Of a stretch of 64,000 nt of DNA, positions 9,356-17,092 are shown piece after piece; the first letter of the stretch is position 1; every line of letters begins with the position of its first letter. Source of the DNA: Bradyrhizobium tropiciagri. Its GTDB lineage: Bacteria > Pseudomonadota > Alphaproteobacteria > Rhizobiales > Xanthobacteraceae. The position numbers and the translations under genes were made by a program. The notes beneath the pieces were generated by a model that made no database searches, had not been told where the DNA came from, and saw only the letters and a list, made by a program, of their open reading frames with translations. Where the stretch lies: positions 310,001 through 374,000 of the forward strand of contig NZ_LFLZ01000001.1 in assembly GCF_001189845.1 (NCBI RefSeq). Direction: 5' to 3'.

Positions 9356-9373
9356 CTACCAAGTGACAGGTAG
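9356..9373. promoter_or_regulatory. Putative TetR operator, site 1
   Basis: CTACCAAGTGACAGGTAG, an imperfect palindrome with CTACC/GGTAG ends, 25 bases before the regulator ATG. An identical 18-base copy lies at 9411-9428. The CTACC...GGTAG form is typical of TetR-family operators. Confidence 0.7.
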
Positions 9374-9410
9374 GGCTTGACCGGCCAGATGTGAAGTATT
9401 CATATCGGAC

Positions 9411-9428
9411 CTACCAAGTGACAGGTAG
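9411..9428. promoter_or_regulatory. Putative TetR operator, site 2
   Basis: Identical to the site at 9356-9373 and 15 bases before the glutathione transferase start at 9443. The 55-base spacing places one site on each divergent promoter, so the regulator could control both genes. Confidence 0.7.
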
Positions 9429-9442
9429 ACAGAATTGGAGTT

Positions 9443-10099
9443 ATGATGAAGATCTACGATTGGCCGACCGGCCCATATCCGGCCCGCGTTCGCATCGCCC
9501 TGGCGGAGAAGAACCTGCGGTCGCAGGTGCAGTTCGTCCTGGTCGATCTCTACAAGGGCGAGCACAAGAAGCCCGAATTCCTGGCGAAGAACTACTCGGG
9601 CACGCTGCCGGTGCTCGAACTCGACGACGGCACCTTCATTGGCGAATGCACGGCCATTACCGAGTACCTTGATGGGCTCGATGGCGCGCCGACGTTGACC
9701 GGGAGGACGCCGCGCGAAAAGGGCGTGATCCACATGATGAGCAAGCGCGCCGAACTGGAACTGCTCGACCCCATCAGCGTCTATTTCCACCACGCCACCC
9801 CGGGTCTTGGGCCTCATGTCGAGATCTATCAGAATCCCGAATGGGGGCTCCGTCAGCGCGACAAGGCGCTGAAGGGGATGCACTACTTTGACGGCATTCT
9901 GAAAGGCCAGCCGTTCATCGCCGGCGAGGCGTTCACGATGGCCGATATCACCATCATCGGCGGCTTGATCTTCGCGGGACTTGTGAAGGTGCCGATGCCT
10001 GAGGACTGCGAAGCTCTTTCTGCATGGTACGCGAGGATGCAGGAGCGTCCCAGCGTCGAGAACCGGATCACGATGTCCGAACCGGCCGAGGCGTCTTGA
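9443..10099 (+). CDS. Glutathione S-transferase family protein
   Basis: 218 residues. The N-terminal thioredoxin-like domain (residues 1-80) has YDWPTGPYPARVRIALAEK, where many GSTs carry the catalytic Ser/Cys, then GTLPVLELDDGTFIGECTAITEYL, the glutathione-binding cis-Pro and acidic motif. The C-terminal helical domain has the conserved FIAGEAFTMADITI. It acts in the cytosol, probably detoxifying electrophiles. It is transcribed away from the TetR gene, with two matching operators upstream, so induction by a TetR ligand is likely. An ATG two codons pair also exists at 9446. Confidence 0.88.
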   Translation: MMKIYDWPTGPYPARVRIALAEKNLRSQVQFVLVDLYKGEHKKPEFLAKNYSGTLPVLELDDGTFIGECTAITEYLDGLDGAPTLTGRTPREKGVIHMMSKRAELELLDPISVYFHHATPGLGPHVEIYQNPEWGLRQRDKALKGMHYFDGILKGQPFIAGEAFTMADITIIGGLIFAGLVKVPMPEDCEALSAWYARMQERPSVENRITMSEPAEAS

Positions 10100-10293
10100 T
10101 CGAAATCGTCGTCTGCGAACAGTCGCTCTCGCGGGTCCACCGCGAGGGCGGATATGTATGCGGCGCGCCTGAGTTGCCCCCTGCGCAAATCAAATCCTGC
10201 TGCACGGCCTGCGACAAATCACCCCGACGGGCAACACAGCAAAACCTGTCAATCCAGCGATAAGAAAATATTCCGCTTGGTATCTGACCCAAC

Positions 10294-10724
10294 TCAGATG
10301 TTCAATATGCGCGTCTCACCCGACACGAGGGGCGCTTCGCGGTCGTCACGAACGCGGGTCGAGATGCGGTGGACGCTGAGTGCGCGACTGACGAGTGCAC
10401 GTGAGGCGGACGGCGAAGTCGTGTGGTCCTGACGCCCTAACGGCAGGTGTCTCTTCCGATTGCGCAGGTCGCGCGTTGCGAAGACGGTGACAAGCAAGCC
10501 AAGTCTCGCCGGGGAGAGCACGAAGTAAGCCGTAGCCCATCGCGCAGGGAAGGCCGGGTTGTTCCCGGTTACGCCTGTGGTCCTACCCCCCGAGCTCTCT
10601 ACCCATTGCTCGGGGCCCATGGGTGCGATCGGCACCCGGTCTTCCCTGCGCCCTCCGTTAGAGAGGGTGAAGCCAACAGCAAAGCTCGGACGATGTTCGT
10701 CGCGAGAACGCCGTGTCATATCTG
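10294..10724. repeat. Dispersed Bradyrhizobium-type intergenic repeat
   Basis: The 700-base gap 10100-10816 has no convincing gene. Its right part encodes, in conflicting minus frames, peptides such as SVHRISTRVRDDREAPL and ASGPHDFAVRL, which I remember as fragments of many spurious hypothetical proteins in Bradyrhizobium and Rhodopseudomonas. That points to a multicopy non-coding repeat. A 141-codon minus frame across it is therefore rejected as a gene. A short related segment is at 8632-8687. The left part (10100-10293) holds nothing I recognise. Confidence 0.5.
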
Positions 10725-10816
10725 ACGCTGTTTGAAACCGTTGAACCGAACTGCGCGCTGTTCATCCGGCGCGGGCAGGGCGTCTCGCCACTCTTCGAAT
10801 GGCGCCCATACGCCGA

Positions 10817-11419
10817 TCACTGCTCCTTCTTGAACAAGTCCTGGAAGATGAGGGGGCCCCAAACGCGGCCGCGTGCGTGCACCAGCGCGCCACCCTCGTT
10901 GAGCTTTCCGAGCTTGACGGGGGCGAACCCGAGTTGCTTGGCCAGGGCTGCCACGGGAGCGATCCCGTCCTCGTCGTCAGCAGACAGAAAGACGACCCTG
11001 TGGCCGCCTTCGACGATCGGATCGACAGCGAGCTTAGCCGCAATCAGGTGATTGAAGCCTTTCACGTAGCTGGCGCCGGCGAACGCCTTCGCGGCGAAGG
11101 CGGAGGACGGAAGACCGTCCAGCTCCTCAGGGGGAAGCAACGCGTTCATCGTGTCGATGACCGTCTTGCCTTGCCAGCTCGGCAGGGCCTTCGCAACCTC
11201 GCGATGCTCCTCGAACGGCACCGCCAGGATGATCGTGTCGGCCGCGAGTGCATCCCGCAGCGGCTTGGCGACGACATTGGGTCCGATCGCCCGGGCCTGC
11301 GGCGCCAGCGCCTCGGGTGGCCGGCGGCTTGCGACGGTCACGTCGATGTTCTTGCGGGCGAAGGCGTGGGCGAGGGCTTGGCCCACCTTGCCGAATCCTA
11401 CAATCGCGTAGCTCATCAT
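10817..11419 (-). CDS. NADPH-dependent F420 reductase-like dinucleotide-binding protein
   Basis: 200 residues. The Rossmann motif at the N-terminus (YAIVGFGKVGQALAHAFA) is followed by an NADP-preferring ASRRPPEAL segment. Then come ILAVPFEEHREVAKAL and VIDTMNAL, the pattern of the F420-dependent NADP oxidoreductase domain (PF03807) used broadly for NADP-binding reductases. The C-terminal half (VKGFNHLIAAKL, VVFLSADDED) is conserved in these stand-alone proteins. An ATG at 11416 is an alternative start. It lies 36 bases downstream of the SDR gene in the same direction, so the two probably form an operon of cytosolic oxidoreductases. Confidence 0.8.
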   Translation of the reverse strand: MMSYAIVGFGKVGQALAHAFARKNIDVTVASRRPPEALAPQARAIGPNVVAKPLRDALAADTIILAVPFEEHREVAKALPSWQGKTVIDTMNALLPPEELDGLPSSAFAAKAFAGASYVKGFNHLIAAKLAVDPIVEGGHRVVFLSADDEDGIAPVAALAKQLGFAPVKLGKLNEGGALVHARGRVWGPLIFQDLFKKEQ

Positions 11420-11455
11420 GCTTCTCCGATCCGTGTTGATCTTGACTGCCCACCT

Positions 11456-12190
11456 TCAGATGGCCGAGAAGCCGCCGTCGACAGACAGCTCCACGCCATT
11501 CACGAAGCTGGACTCGTCGGAAGCGAGAAACACCGCGGCCGCCGCAATTTCCTCAGGCTGACCCATCTTTCCCCGTGGGATCAGGGATTCGAACATCCGC
11601 TTCGCCTCCTCGGTGAGGACCTGGTCCTGCATTGGCGTCGCGATCGGCCCCGGGCTCAGCACGTTCACCCGGATATTCCTGCCCTTCAGCTCGTTGAGCC
11701 AGGTGCGTGCGAAGGAGCGCAACGCCGCCTTGCTCGCCGAATACACGCCGTAACCAGGAAAACCTTTCACCGAGGCGACGGACCCGGTCATGAAGATCGA
11801 TCCGCCGTCGTTGAACAGCGGCAACGCCTTCTGGACCGTGAACAGCGTGCCGCGCGTATTCAGGCCGAAGGCCGCATCGAAATGCTGCTCGGTGATCTCG
11901 CCGAGTGGAACGGATTCGCCGATGCCGGCGCTCGCGTACAGGACGTCGATCTTGCCCTTGTCCCGCTTCACCGTATCGAACAGGCGGTCGAGGTCGTCGA
12001 GATTGGCCGCGTCGCCGCGCACGCCGGTCACGTTCCGGCCGATCAGCCTGACGGCCGCGTCGAGCGCCTGCTGCCTTCGGCCCGTGATGAAGACATGGGC
12101 ACCTTCTTCAACGAACCGCTTGGCGCTCGCCAGCGCCATGCCGCTCGATCCACCCGTAATGACTGCAACCTTACCTTCAAGCTTTCCCAT
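11456..12190 (-). CDS. SDR family NAD(P)-dependent oxidoreductase
   Basis: 244 residues from the ATG at 12190, which has AGGAGA seven bases upstream; a longer upstream reading is rejected for that reason. Classical SDR features in order: cofactor loop ITGGSSGM (residues 11-18), ITGRR giving NADP preference, SAGIG in place of NNAG, active-site Ser in TGSVAS, and the YSASK catalytic pair near residue 155. The C-terminus has SPGPIATPM and VNGVELSVDGGF. The substrate is unknown. The LysR gene at 12464 diverges and probably controls this gene and the downstream reductase. Confidence 0.88.
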   Translation of the reverse strand: MGKLEGKVAVITGGSSGMALASAKRFVEEGAHVFITGRRQQALDAAVRLIGRNVTGVRGDAANLDDLDRLFDTVKRDKGKIDVLYASAGIGESVPLGEITEQHFDAAFGLNTRGTLFTVQKALPLFNDGGSIFMTGSVASVKGFPGYGVYSASKAALRSFARTWLNELKGRNIRVNVLSPGPIATPMQDQVLTEEAKRMFESLIPRGKMGQPEEIAAAAVFLASDESSFVNGVELSVDGGFSAI

Positions 12191-12463
12191 GATTTCTCCT
12201 TCAGGCTCTGCCTTCGTTCGGGGAGGGCCCCCGAGAACGCCAACATGGGTCCGCCGGAGTCGGGCGTTGAGTGCGAAAGCGCGCACAGCGGCGGTGCGAA
12301 ATCGATCCGGCCGGACGACTGACGGCCTGCCGCCACGGATTCGTATCCGCCGCTCGGAATTGGGCTACGCGCGTCGGCATGGGCTATGATGGCCGCCCGT
12401 ATTGCTGTTCGATGTGTTAGATGCGGGCTTCGGAAGGCGCACCATGCGGTGCCGGATTGCACC

Positions 12464-13360
12464 ATGATCGACTGGGATGACGTTCGCTACTTTCTTGCCG
12501 TTGCGCGCCGAGGCTCGGTGCGGGCCGCCGCCGAGCGTCTCGGGGTCAATCACTCGACCGTGCTCCGGCGTATCGCCCAGCTCGAGGAACGCCTCGGAGC
12601 GCACATGTTCGAAAAGCTGCCTTCGGGCTACCGCCTGACGGCTGCGGGTGAGGAGGTCCTCGAACTCGCGGACCAGATGGAAGCGTCGTCGCACCAGCTG
12701 GAGACGCGCGTCTTCGGCCGCGACCAGGGCGTGCGCGGACTTCTGCGGGTGACGCTGGCACCGACCCTCGCGACCCACCTGCTGATGCCGGACTTCGCCG
12801 ATTTCGCGCGTCTGCATCCGGACATCGAGATGGAAATCCTGTCGTCCGGCGAGCTGGCAAATCTGACCAATCGAGAGGCCGACGTTGCGATCCGTGTCGT
12901 CTACGACCGCAAGACGCTGCCGCTCAATCTTCACGGCCTGAAGGGGCCGGAGCTGTTCGGCGGCGTCTACATATCCCGCGATCGGCTGGCCGCGTGGCGT
13001 GCGGGCGCGCCCGATCCCGTCAGGTGGATCGTCATCAGCATGCATGGCGTCCCGGACTGGGCCAGCGACGGCGAGGTTCGCACCACCGGGGTTCCGTTCA
13101 GGACCACGGACGGCGAGGCGCAGATCGCTGCCGTCCGGCAAGGGCTCGGGATGACGACACTGCCATGCTTTGTCGGAGATGCCGACCCCCTATTGGTGAG
13201 GGTGCCGGGCGGCGACCTGCACATGCATGGAACGCTGTGGCTGCTCACGCAGGGGGAGACGCGCAAGACCAAGCGCGTGCGGCTCTTCACCGAGTTCGTA
13301 TCGCGCAGGCTCGCCGCCTACGCGCCGCTTCTCGCGGGATTGTCCGCATCGCGCGACTGA
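12464..13360 (+). CDS. LysR family transcriptional regulator
   Basis: 298 residues starting MIDWDDVRYFLAVARRGSVRAAAERL; the helix-turn-helix continues through NHSTVLRRIAQLEERLG (residues 1-60). The substrate-binding domain follows (residues about 90-290, with LMPDFADFARLHPDIEMEI and READVAIRV). The RRGSVRAAAERLGVNHSTVLRRI form places it in the group that often regulates a divergent SDR. Here it diverges from the SDR-reductase pair with a 273-base intergenic region. An upstream in-frame ATG at 12386 would extend past the normal N-terminus and is rejected. Confidence 0.9.
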   Translation: MIDWDDVRYFLAVARRGSVRAAAERLGVNHSTVLRRIAQLEERLGAHMFEKLPSGYRLTAAGEEVLELADQMEASSHQLETRVFGRDQGVRGLLRVTLAPTLATHLLMPDFADFARLHPDIEMEILSSGELANLTNREADVAIRVVYDRKTLPLNLHGLKGPELFGGVYISRDRLAAWRAGAPDPVRWIVISMHGVPDWASDGEVRTTGVPFRTTDGEAQIAAVRQGLGMTTLPCFVGDADPLLVRVPGGDLHMHGTLWLLTQGETRKTKRVRLFTEFVSRRLAAYAPLLAGLSASRD

Positions 13361-13393
13361 GTTGCCTCGACGCTAATCGTAGAGCAAAGCATC

Positions 13394-13524
13394 GTCGTCC
13401 TGGCGGAAGCCAGGACCCATTACCCTAATGGACCCTAATGGCAATTGGGTATGCGACGCTGGGGCCATGATCCCATTCATCATCAAATTCGGTGGTTATG
13501 GGTCCTGGCTTTCGCCAGGACGAC
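13394..13524. repeat. Long inverted repeat element (compound palindrome)
   Basis: A 27-base arm at 13394-13420 and its reverse complement at 13498-13524 match at 26 positions. Each arm is itself a hairpin built on GTCGTCCTGGC/GCCAGGAC. The element lies between the LysR gene and the PhnB-like gene and carries no gene. A single hairpin unit of the same family is at 51116-51141. I remember such units as common between genes in Bradyrhizobium. Confidence 0.75.
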
Positions 13525-13639
13525 AGTGGCGTGCGTGGAGGCCGTGTTGCGACAAACCCAGTTCCCGCGAATTATTTTCGTCGGCCTGTCGGTTGCCGTC
13601 TTCGCCGCTCGTCCTCCGCGCAAACAAAGGAGACTGCAC

Positions 13640-14113
13640 ATGACCGATCTCGTCACATGCCTGTGGTTCGATCAGGGCCGCGCGCGCGAAGCGGCGGAGT
13701 TTTACGCCGCGACCTTTCCCGACAGCCATGTCGACGCGGGGCATGCATCGCCGATCCCGGGCATCGGCCAGGGCGACGAATTGACGGTCGAGTTCACCGT
13801 GCTCGGCCGCCGCTTCGTCGGGCTGAACGGCGGTTCCAACTACGTGCCGAACGAGGCGGTCAGTTTCATGGTGCTGACCGACAGCCAGGAGGAGACTGAC
13901 CGCTACTGGAACGCGGTGACGTCCAACGGCGGCGCGGAACTGCCGTGCGGCTGGTGCCGGGATCGCTGGGGCTTCACCTGGCAGATCACGCCGCGGCGGC
14001 TGCTCGAGCTCGTCAACGCAACCGATCGCGCGACCGGCAGGCGCGCGATGGAGGCGATGATGACGATGAAGAAGATCGACATCGCCACGATCGAGCGGGC
14101 GGCCGCGGGGTAA
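13640..14113 (+). CDS. VOC-superfamily protein, PhnB / 3-demethylubiquinone methyltransferase-like
   Basis: 157 residues from the ATG at 13640, with AAAGGAGA ten bases upstream. It shows the PhnB-like fold signature: [43 protein letters not shown], then a second half with [19 protein letters not shown]. Despite the old '3-demethylubiquinone methyltransferase' domain name, members are glyoxalase-fold proteins of mostly unknown function. It is cytosolic. No operon partner is obvious, since a repeat lies upstream and 120 bases separate it from the next gene. Confidence 0.82.
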   Translation: MTDLVTCLWFDQGRAREAAEFYAATFPDSHVDAGHASPIPGIGQGDELTVEFTVLGRRFVGLNGGSNYVPNEAVSFMVLTDSQEETDRYWNAVTSNGGAELPCGWCRDRWGFTWQITPRRLLELVNATDRATGRRAMEAMMTMKKIDIATIERAAAG

Positions 14114-14196
14114 TCCGCGCACCGGAAATTGGCGCCGGCAGCGCTCGCGGCGACCATCACCCCGGCGCAAACGCGGGATGTGCGCCTTGCCGCCGC

Positions 14197-14217
14197 GTGA
14201 TACGAAACTCGTATCAC
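14197..14217. promoter_or_regulatory. Perfect palindromic operator upstream of serine hydrolase gene
   Basis: GTGATACGA (14197-14205), spacer AAC, TCGTATCAC (14209-14217): a perfect 9-bp inverted repeat ending 19 bases before the ATG at 14237. The form suits a TetR-type dimer. No TetR gene adjoins, so the regulator is elsewhere. Confidence 0.65.
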
Positions 14218-14236
14218 AGCCCTGGAGCTAATCTTG

Positions 14237-15499
14237 ATGTCCGTCGCGACCGCCGCCAATCAACAACAAACTCCCTCCGCCGCCGAGAGCGATCCCGAGA
14301 CGCTCGGCTGGATGCAGGGCTTTCCGCCGCCGCAGGACAAGACCATCACGTTCCAGGACGGCTCGTTCCGCAGCTTCCCCGAGCTGCGCTGGGCCTGGAG
14401 CAACATCCGCCAGCTGGTGCCGACGGTGAATGTCTGGCGCGGGGCAGGGCCGGCGTCGGTGCTGCCGCGCGAGGATCACGATATCGGCGCGTCCGCGTCG
14501 GTGACGATGGACGGCCGGCCGCAGACCTTCGCGCGCATGCTCGAGGACAGCTATGCCGATGGGATCGCCGTGCTGCACCGGGGCAAATTGATCTACGAGC
14601 GCTATTTCGGCGCACTCAAGCCGCACAAGCCGCATATCGCGATGTCGGTGACGAAATCGTTCACCGGCACGCTCGCCGGCATTCTGATCGCCGAGGGCAA
14701 GATCGATCCGCAGGCGCCGATCACGGACTATGTGCCGGAGCTGAAGCAAAGCGCATTCGGCGATGCCCGCGTGCACGAGGCGATGGATATGACCACCGGC
14801 CTCAAATACACCGAGGTCTACACCGACAGGAATTCCGATGTCTGGGGGCTGCGGCGCGCCAACGGCATGGCGCCGATCCCTCCGGGCTATGAAGGCGCCA
14901 CCAACATCTTCGATTTCCTCTGCGCACAACAGAAACAGGGCGAGCACGGCAAGGCCTTCGCCTACAAGACCGTCAATTCGGACGTGCTGGCTTTCATCTG
15001 CCGGCGCGCCAGCGGCATGACGTTGTCGGATCTGCTCTCCGAGAAGATCTGGGCGCCGATGGGCGCGGAGGAGGACGCGCATTATCACGTCGACCGCATC
15101 GGCACCGAAAGCGGCGGCGGCGGGCTGTCGACGACGCTGCGCGATCTCGCCCGCTTCGGCGAGACCATCCGCAATCACGGCCGCTTCAACGGCCGCCAGA
15201 TCGTGCCGTCGCAAGTGGTCGAGGACATCGCGCGCGGCGGCGATCCCGAAAAGTTCAAGCCGGCCGGCTACATCACGCTGCTAGGGGCATCCTACCGCAA
15301 TCAGTGGTGGGTGACGCACAATGCGCACGGCGCCTTCATGGCGCGCGGCGTGCATGGCCAGGGCATCTACATCGATCCGAAGGCCGAGATGGTGATCGCG
15401 CGCTACGCCTCGCACCACGCCGCCGGTAATGCCGCCAACGATCCGGTGACGCTGCCGGCGTATATGGCGCTGGCCAAGGATTTGATGGCGGGAGGATAG
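14237..15499 (+). CDS. Serine hydrolase, beta-lactamase / 6-aminohexanoate-dimer hydrolase family
   Basis: About 420 residues. The class C beta-lactamase-like active site is visible: SVTK (Ser-x-x-Lys) near residue 138 in IAMSVTKSFTGTL, a YxN-like element in AYKTVNSDV near 243, and a late HG segment in ARGVHGQGIYID. No clear signal peptide is present, so it is probably cytosolic. Related enzymes hydrolyse amides or esters such as nylon oligomers; the real substrate is unknown. The 21-base palindrome just upstream suggests repression control. The TTG immediately before the ATG is a possible but less likely start. Confidence 0.85.
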   Translation: MSVATAANQQQTPSAAESDPETLGWMQGFPPPQDKTITFQDGSFRSFPELRWAWSNIRQLVPTVNVWRGAGPASVLPREDHDIGASASVTMDGRPQTFARMLEDSYADGIAVLHRGKLIYERYFGALKPHKPHIAMSVTKSFTGTLAGILIAEGKIDPQAPITDYVPELKQSAFGDARVHEAMDMTTGLKYTEVYTDRNSDVWGLRRANGMAPIPPGYEGATNIFDFLCAQQKQGEHGKAFAYKTVNSDVLAFICRRASGMTLSDLLSEKIWAPMGAEEDAHYHVDRIGTESGGGGLSTTLRDLARFGETIRNHGRFNGRQIVPSQVVEDIARGGDPEKFKPAGYITLLGASYRNQWWVTHNAHGAFMARGVHGQGIYIDPKAEMVIARYASHHAAGNAANDPVTLPAYMALAKDLMAGG

Positions 15500-15513
15500 C
15501 GACGTTCACTCGT

Positions 15514-15603
15514 GTAGGGTGGATTAGCCGGAGGCGTAGTCCACCGACTCATCTCGCCATTGATGATAGTTGCGGCGGGTTACGCTTCGCTAACCCGCCC
15601 TAC
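15514..15603. repeat. Palindromic intergenic repeat (GTAGGGTGG... family)
   Basis: The ends GTAGGG (15514-15519) and CCCTAC (15598-15603) are inverted. An inner hairpin spans 15574-15599 (GGCGGGTTA, CGCTTCGC, TAACCCGCC). It lies between two convergent genes and may also act as a terminator. Similar GTAGGGTGGATTAGC units are, from memory, frequent in Bradyrhizobium. Confidence 0.65.
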
Positions 15604-15606
15604 AAA

Positions 15607-16101
15607 CTACCGCGAGATCTTCTCGTATCGCTTGATCAGGCGCTCCCGCTTGAGGCGGGACAGCCGCCTGATCCAGAACACGCCGTCGAGCTGATCGATC
15701 TCGTGCTGATGGCATACGGCGCGCAGCCCGTCGGACTCTTCGGTCTGCATGTTGCCGTCGAGATCCTGGTAGCGGATGCGGACCCGCGCATGGCGCTCGA
15801 CCTCGTCATTGACGCCCGGCATCGAGACGCTGCCCTCCTTGTGCAGGATCATGTCGTCCGAGGCGTAGATGATTTCCGGATTGACATAGGTCCGCGGCCC
15901 CTCGCGCGCGTCGAGCTCGAGCACCACGACGCGCAAGGAGACGCCGATATGCGGCGCGGTGATGCCGATGCCGGGCGCCGCATGCATGGTCTCGAGCAAG
16001 TCCGTTGCCAGCTCGCGCAGCGCGTCGTCGAACATGGTCACCGGCTCGGCCGGCAGCGCCAGCCGCGGATCGGGATAGCGGACGATGGGGCGAATGGTCA
16101 T
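15607..16101 (-). CDS. Peptide deformylase-like protein lacking two metal ligands
   Basis: 164 residues, the length of bacterial peptide deformylase, and alignable throughout: motif I GIGITAPHIG (44-53), motif II EGSVSMPG (89-96), motif III CHQHEIDQLDG (130-140). In active enzymes motif II is EGCLS and motif III is HExxH. Here the Cys ligand is Ser91 and the second His is Gln137, so two of three metal ligands are gone while Glu134 stays. It is probably not a standard N-formyl-Met deformylase. A decayed paralogue with the same HEIDQ is at 60850-61002. The gene has no operon partner. Confidence 0.85.
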   Translation of the reverse strand: MTIRPIVRYPDPRLALPAEPVTMFDDALRELATDLLETMHAAPGIGITAPHIGVSLRVVVLELDAREGPRTYVNPEIIYASDDMILHKEGSVSMPGVNDEVERHARVRIRYQDLDGNMQTEESDGLRAVCHQHEIDQLDGVFWIRRLSRLKRERLIKRYEKISR

Positions 16102-16155
16102 ACGAGCGTCTTAGGCCAGCGTCGGACGTTGGACAACCCGCGCGCGGCGCGCCGC

Positions 16156-17028
16156 TCAGAGCCGCTTCTCGAAGAACAGATCAGGGTAGGGGTCGTCGTT
16201 GAAGCGCGGGATCTCGGTCCAGCCGCTTCTTCGGTAGAGCTGTCCGGCTTCCGCCAGCGCGCTGTTGGTGTCGAGCCGCAGCAGTGCGATGCCGAGGTCG
16301 CGCGCGGCGTGCTCGGCGGTGTCCATCAGGCGCCTGCCGAGACCGAGGCCGCGCGCGGCGGGTGCGACCCAGAGCCGCTTGATCTCCGCGAACTCGCGGC
16401 CGCCGCCCTTCAGCCCGACGCAGCCGAGCGGCAGTCCGTCCGACATCGCCACGATGAAGCTGCCGCGTGGACGAACCATGTCCTTGGCGTCGGGATCGCG
16501 CGACAGCTTGACGTCAAACCCCTGTTTGAAGCGCCGCGCCAGTTCGGCGTAATATTCGCCGAGGCAGTAGTGTGCCTCGTCGCTGCGCGGGTCGACCTCA
16601 TGCAGCGCAGTGGCGTCACGTCCGAGCGCCGAGGCGATCAAGTCCATCGCCGCCAGCAGAGCCTCGCCTTGGCTGTGGTGGCTCAGAAAATCCTTCGCCT
16701 GGCGGTTGGAGATCGCCTCATAGGCGTTGAACTCACGTTTGCCTGCCGATGTCAGCTTTGCGATGCGGCGACGGGCGTCGTTCTCATGCGCGGTGGTCTC
16801 GATCAGTTCCTCGTCCTCGAGGCTGCGCAGCAGGCGGCTCATCAGGCCGGAATCGAGCCCGAGATAATCCCTGATCTCGCCGACGTCGGCGCGTCCGTGT
16901 CCGATCGCGTTCAACACGCGCGCCGCCCCGAGCGGCCGGCCGCGGCCGAGGAACGAGGTGTCGAGCGCGCCGACGGCGGAGGTCACGGCACGGTTGAAGC
17001 GGCGAACGCGGGAAACAGGGTCGAGCAT
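16156..17028 (-). CDS. MarR-GNAT fusion regulator/acetyltransferase
   Basis: 290 residues from the ATG at 17028. Residues 1-140 are a MarR winged helix (ARVLNAIGHGRADVGEIRDYLGLDSGLMSRLLRSLEDEELI). Residues about 145-290 are a GNAT acetyltransferase with the acetyl-CoA loop RLWVAPAARGLGLGRRLMDTAE and the end YRRSGWTEI. Such fusions are known in proteobacteria, where the same protein binds DNA and acetylates a small molecule. A perfect 10-2-10 palindrome starts right before the ATG (17029-17050), implying autorepression. The downstream palindromic repeat separates it from the deformylase-like gene. Confidence 0.87.
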   Translation of the reverse strand: MLDPVSRVRRFNRAVTSAVGALDTSFLGRGRPLGAARVLNAIGHGRADVGEIRDYLGLDSGLMSRLLRSLEDEELIETTAHENDARRRIAKLTSAGKREFNAYEAISNRQAKDFLSHHSQGEALLAAMDLIASALGRDATALHEVDPRSDEAHYCLGEYYAELARRFKQGFDVKLSRDPDAKDMVRPRGSFIVAMSDGLPLGCVGLKGGGREFAEIKRLWVAPAARGLGLGRRLMDTAEHAARDLGIALLRLDTNSALAEAGQLYRRSGWTEIPRFNDDPYPDLFFEKRL

Positions 17029-17050
17029 ATATCTGACTTTAGTCAGATAT
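17029..17050. promoter_or_regulatory. 22-base palindromic operator of the MarR-GNAT gene
   Basis: ATATCTGACT (17029-17038), TT, AGTCAGATAT (17041-17050): perfect 10-bp arms adjacent to the start codon of the MarR-GNAT gene. A dimer bound here would block translation initiation or transcription, fitting MarR autoregulation. Confidence 0.75.
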
Positions 17051-17092
17051 CGTTGCGGCGTCAATTGGTGCGCGAACGCAGGCGCACTCAAT

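Noticed and set aside
10294-10719. 141-codon minus frame as a gene
   Set aside because: Competing frames carry the remembered repeat-derived peptides; the region looks like a dispersed non-coding repeat.
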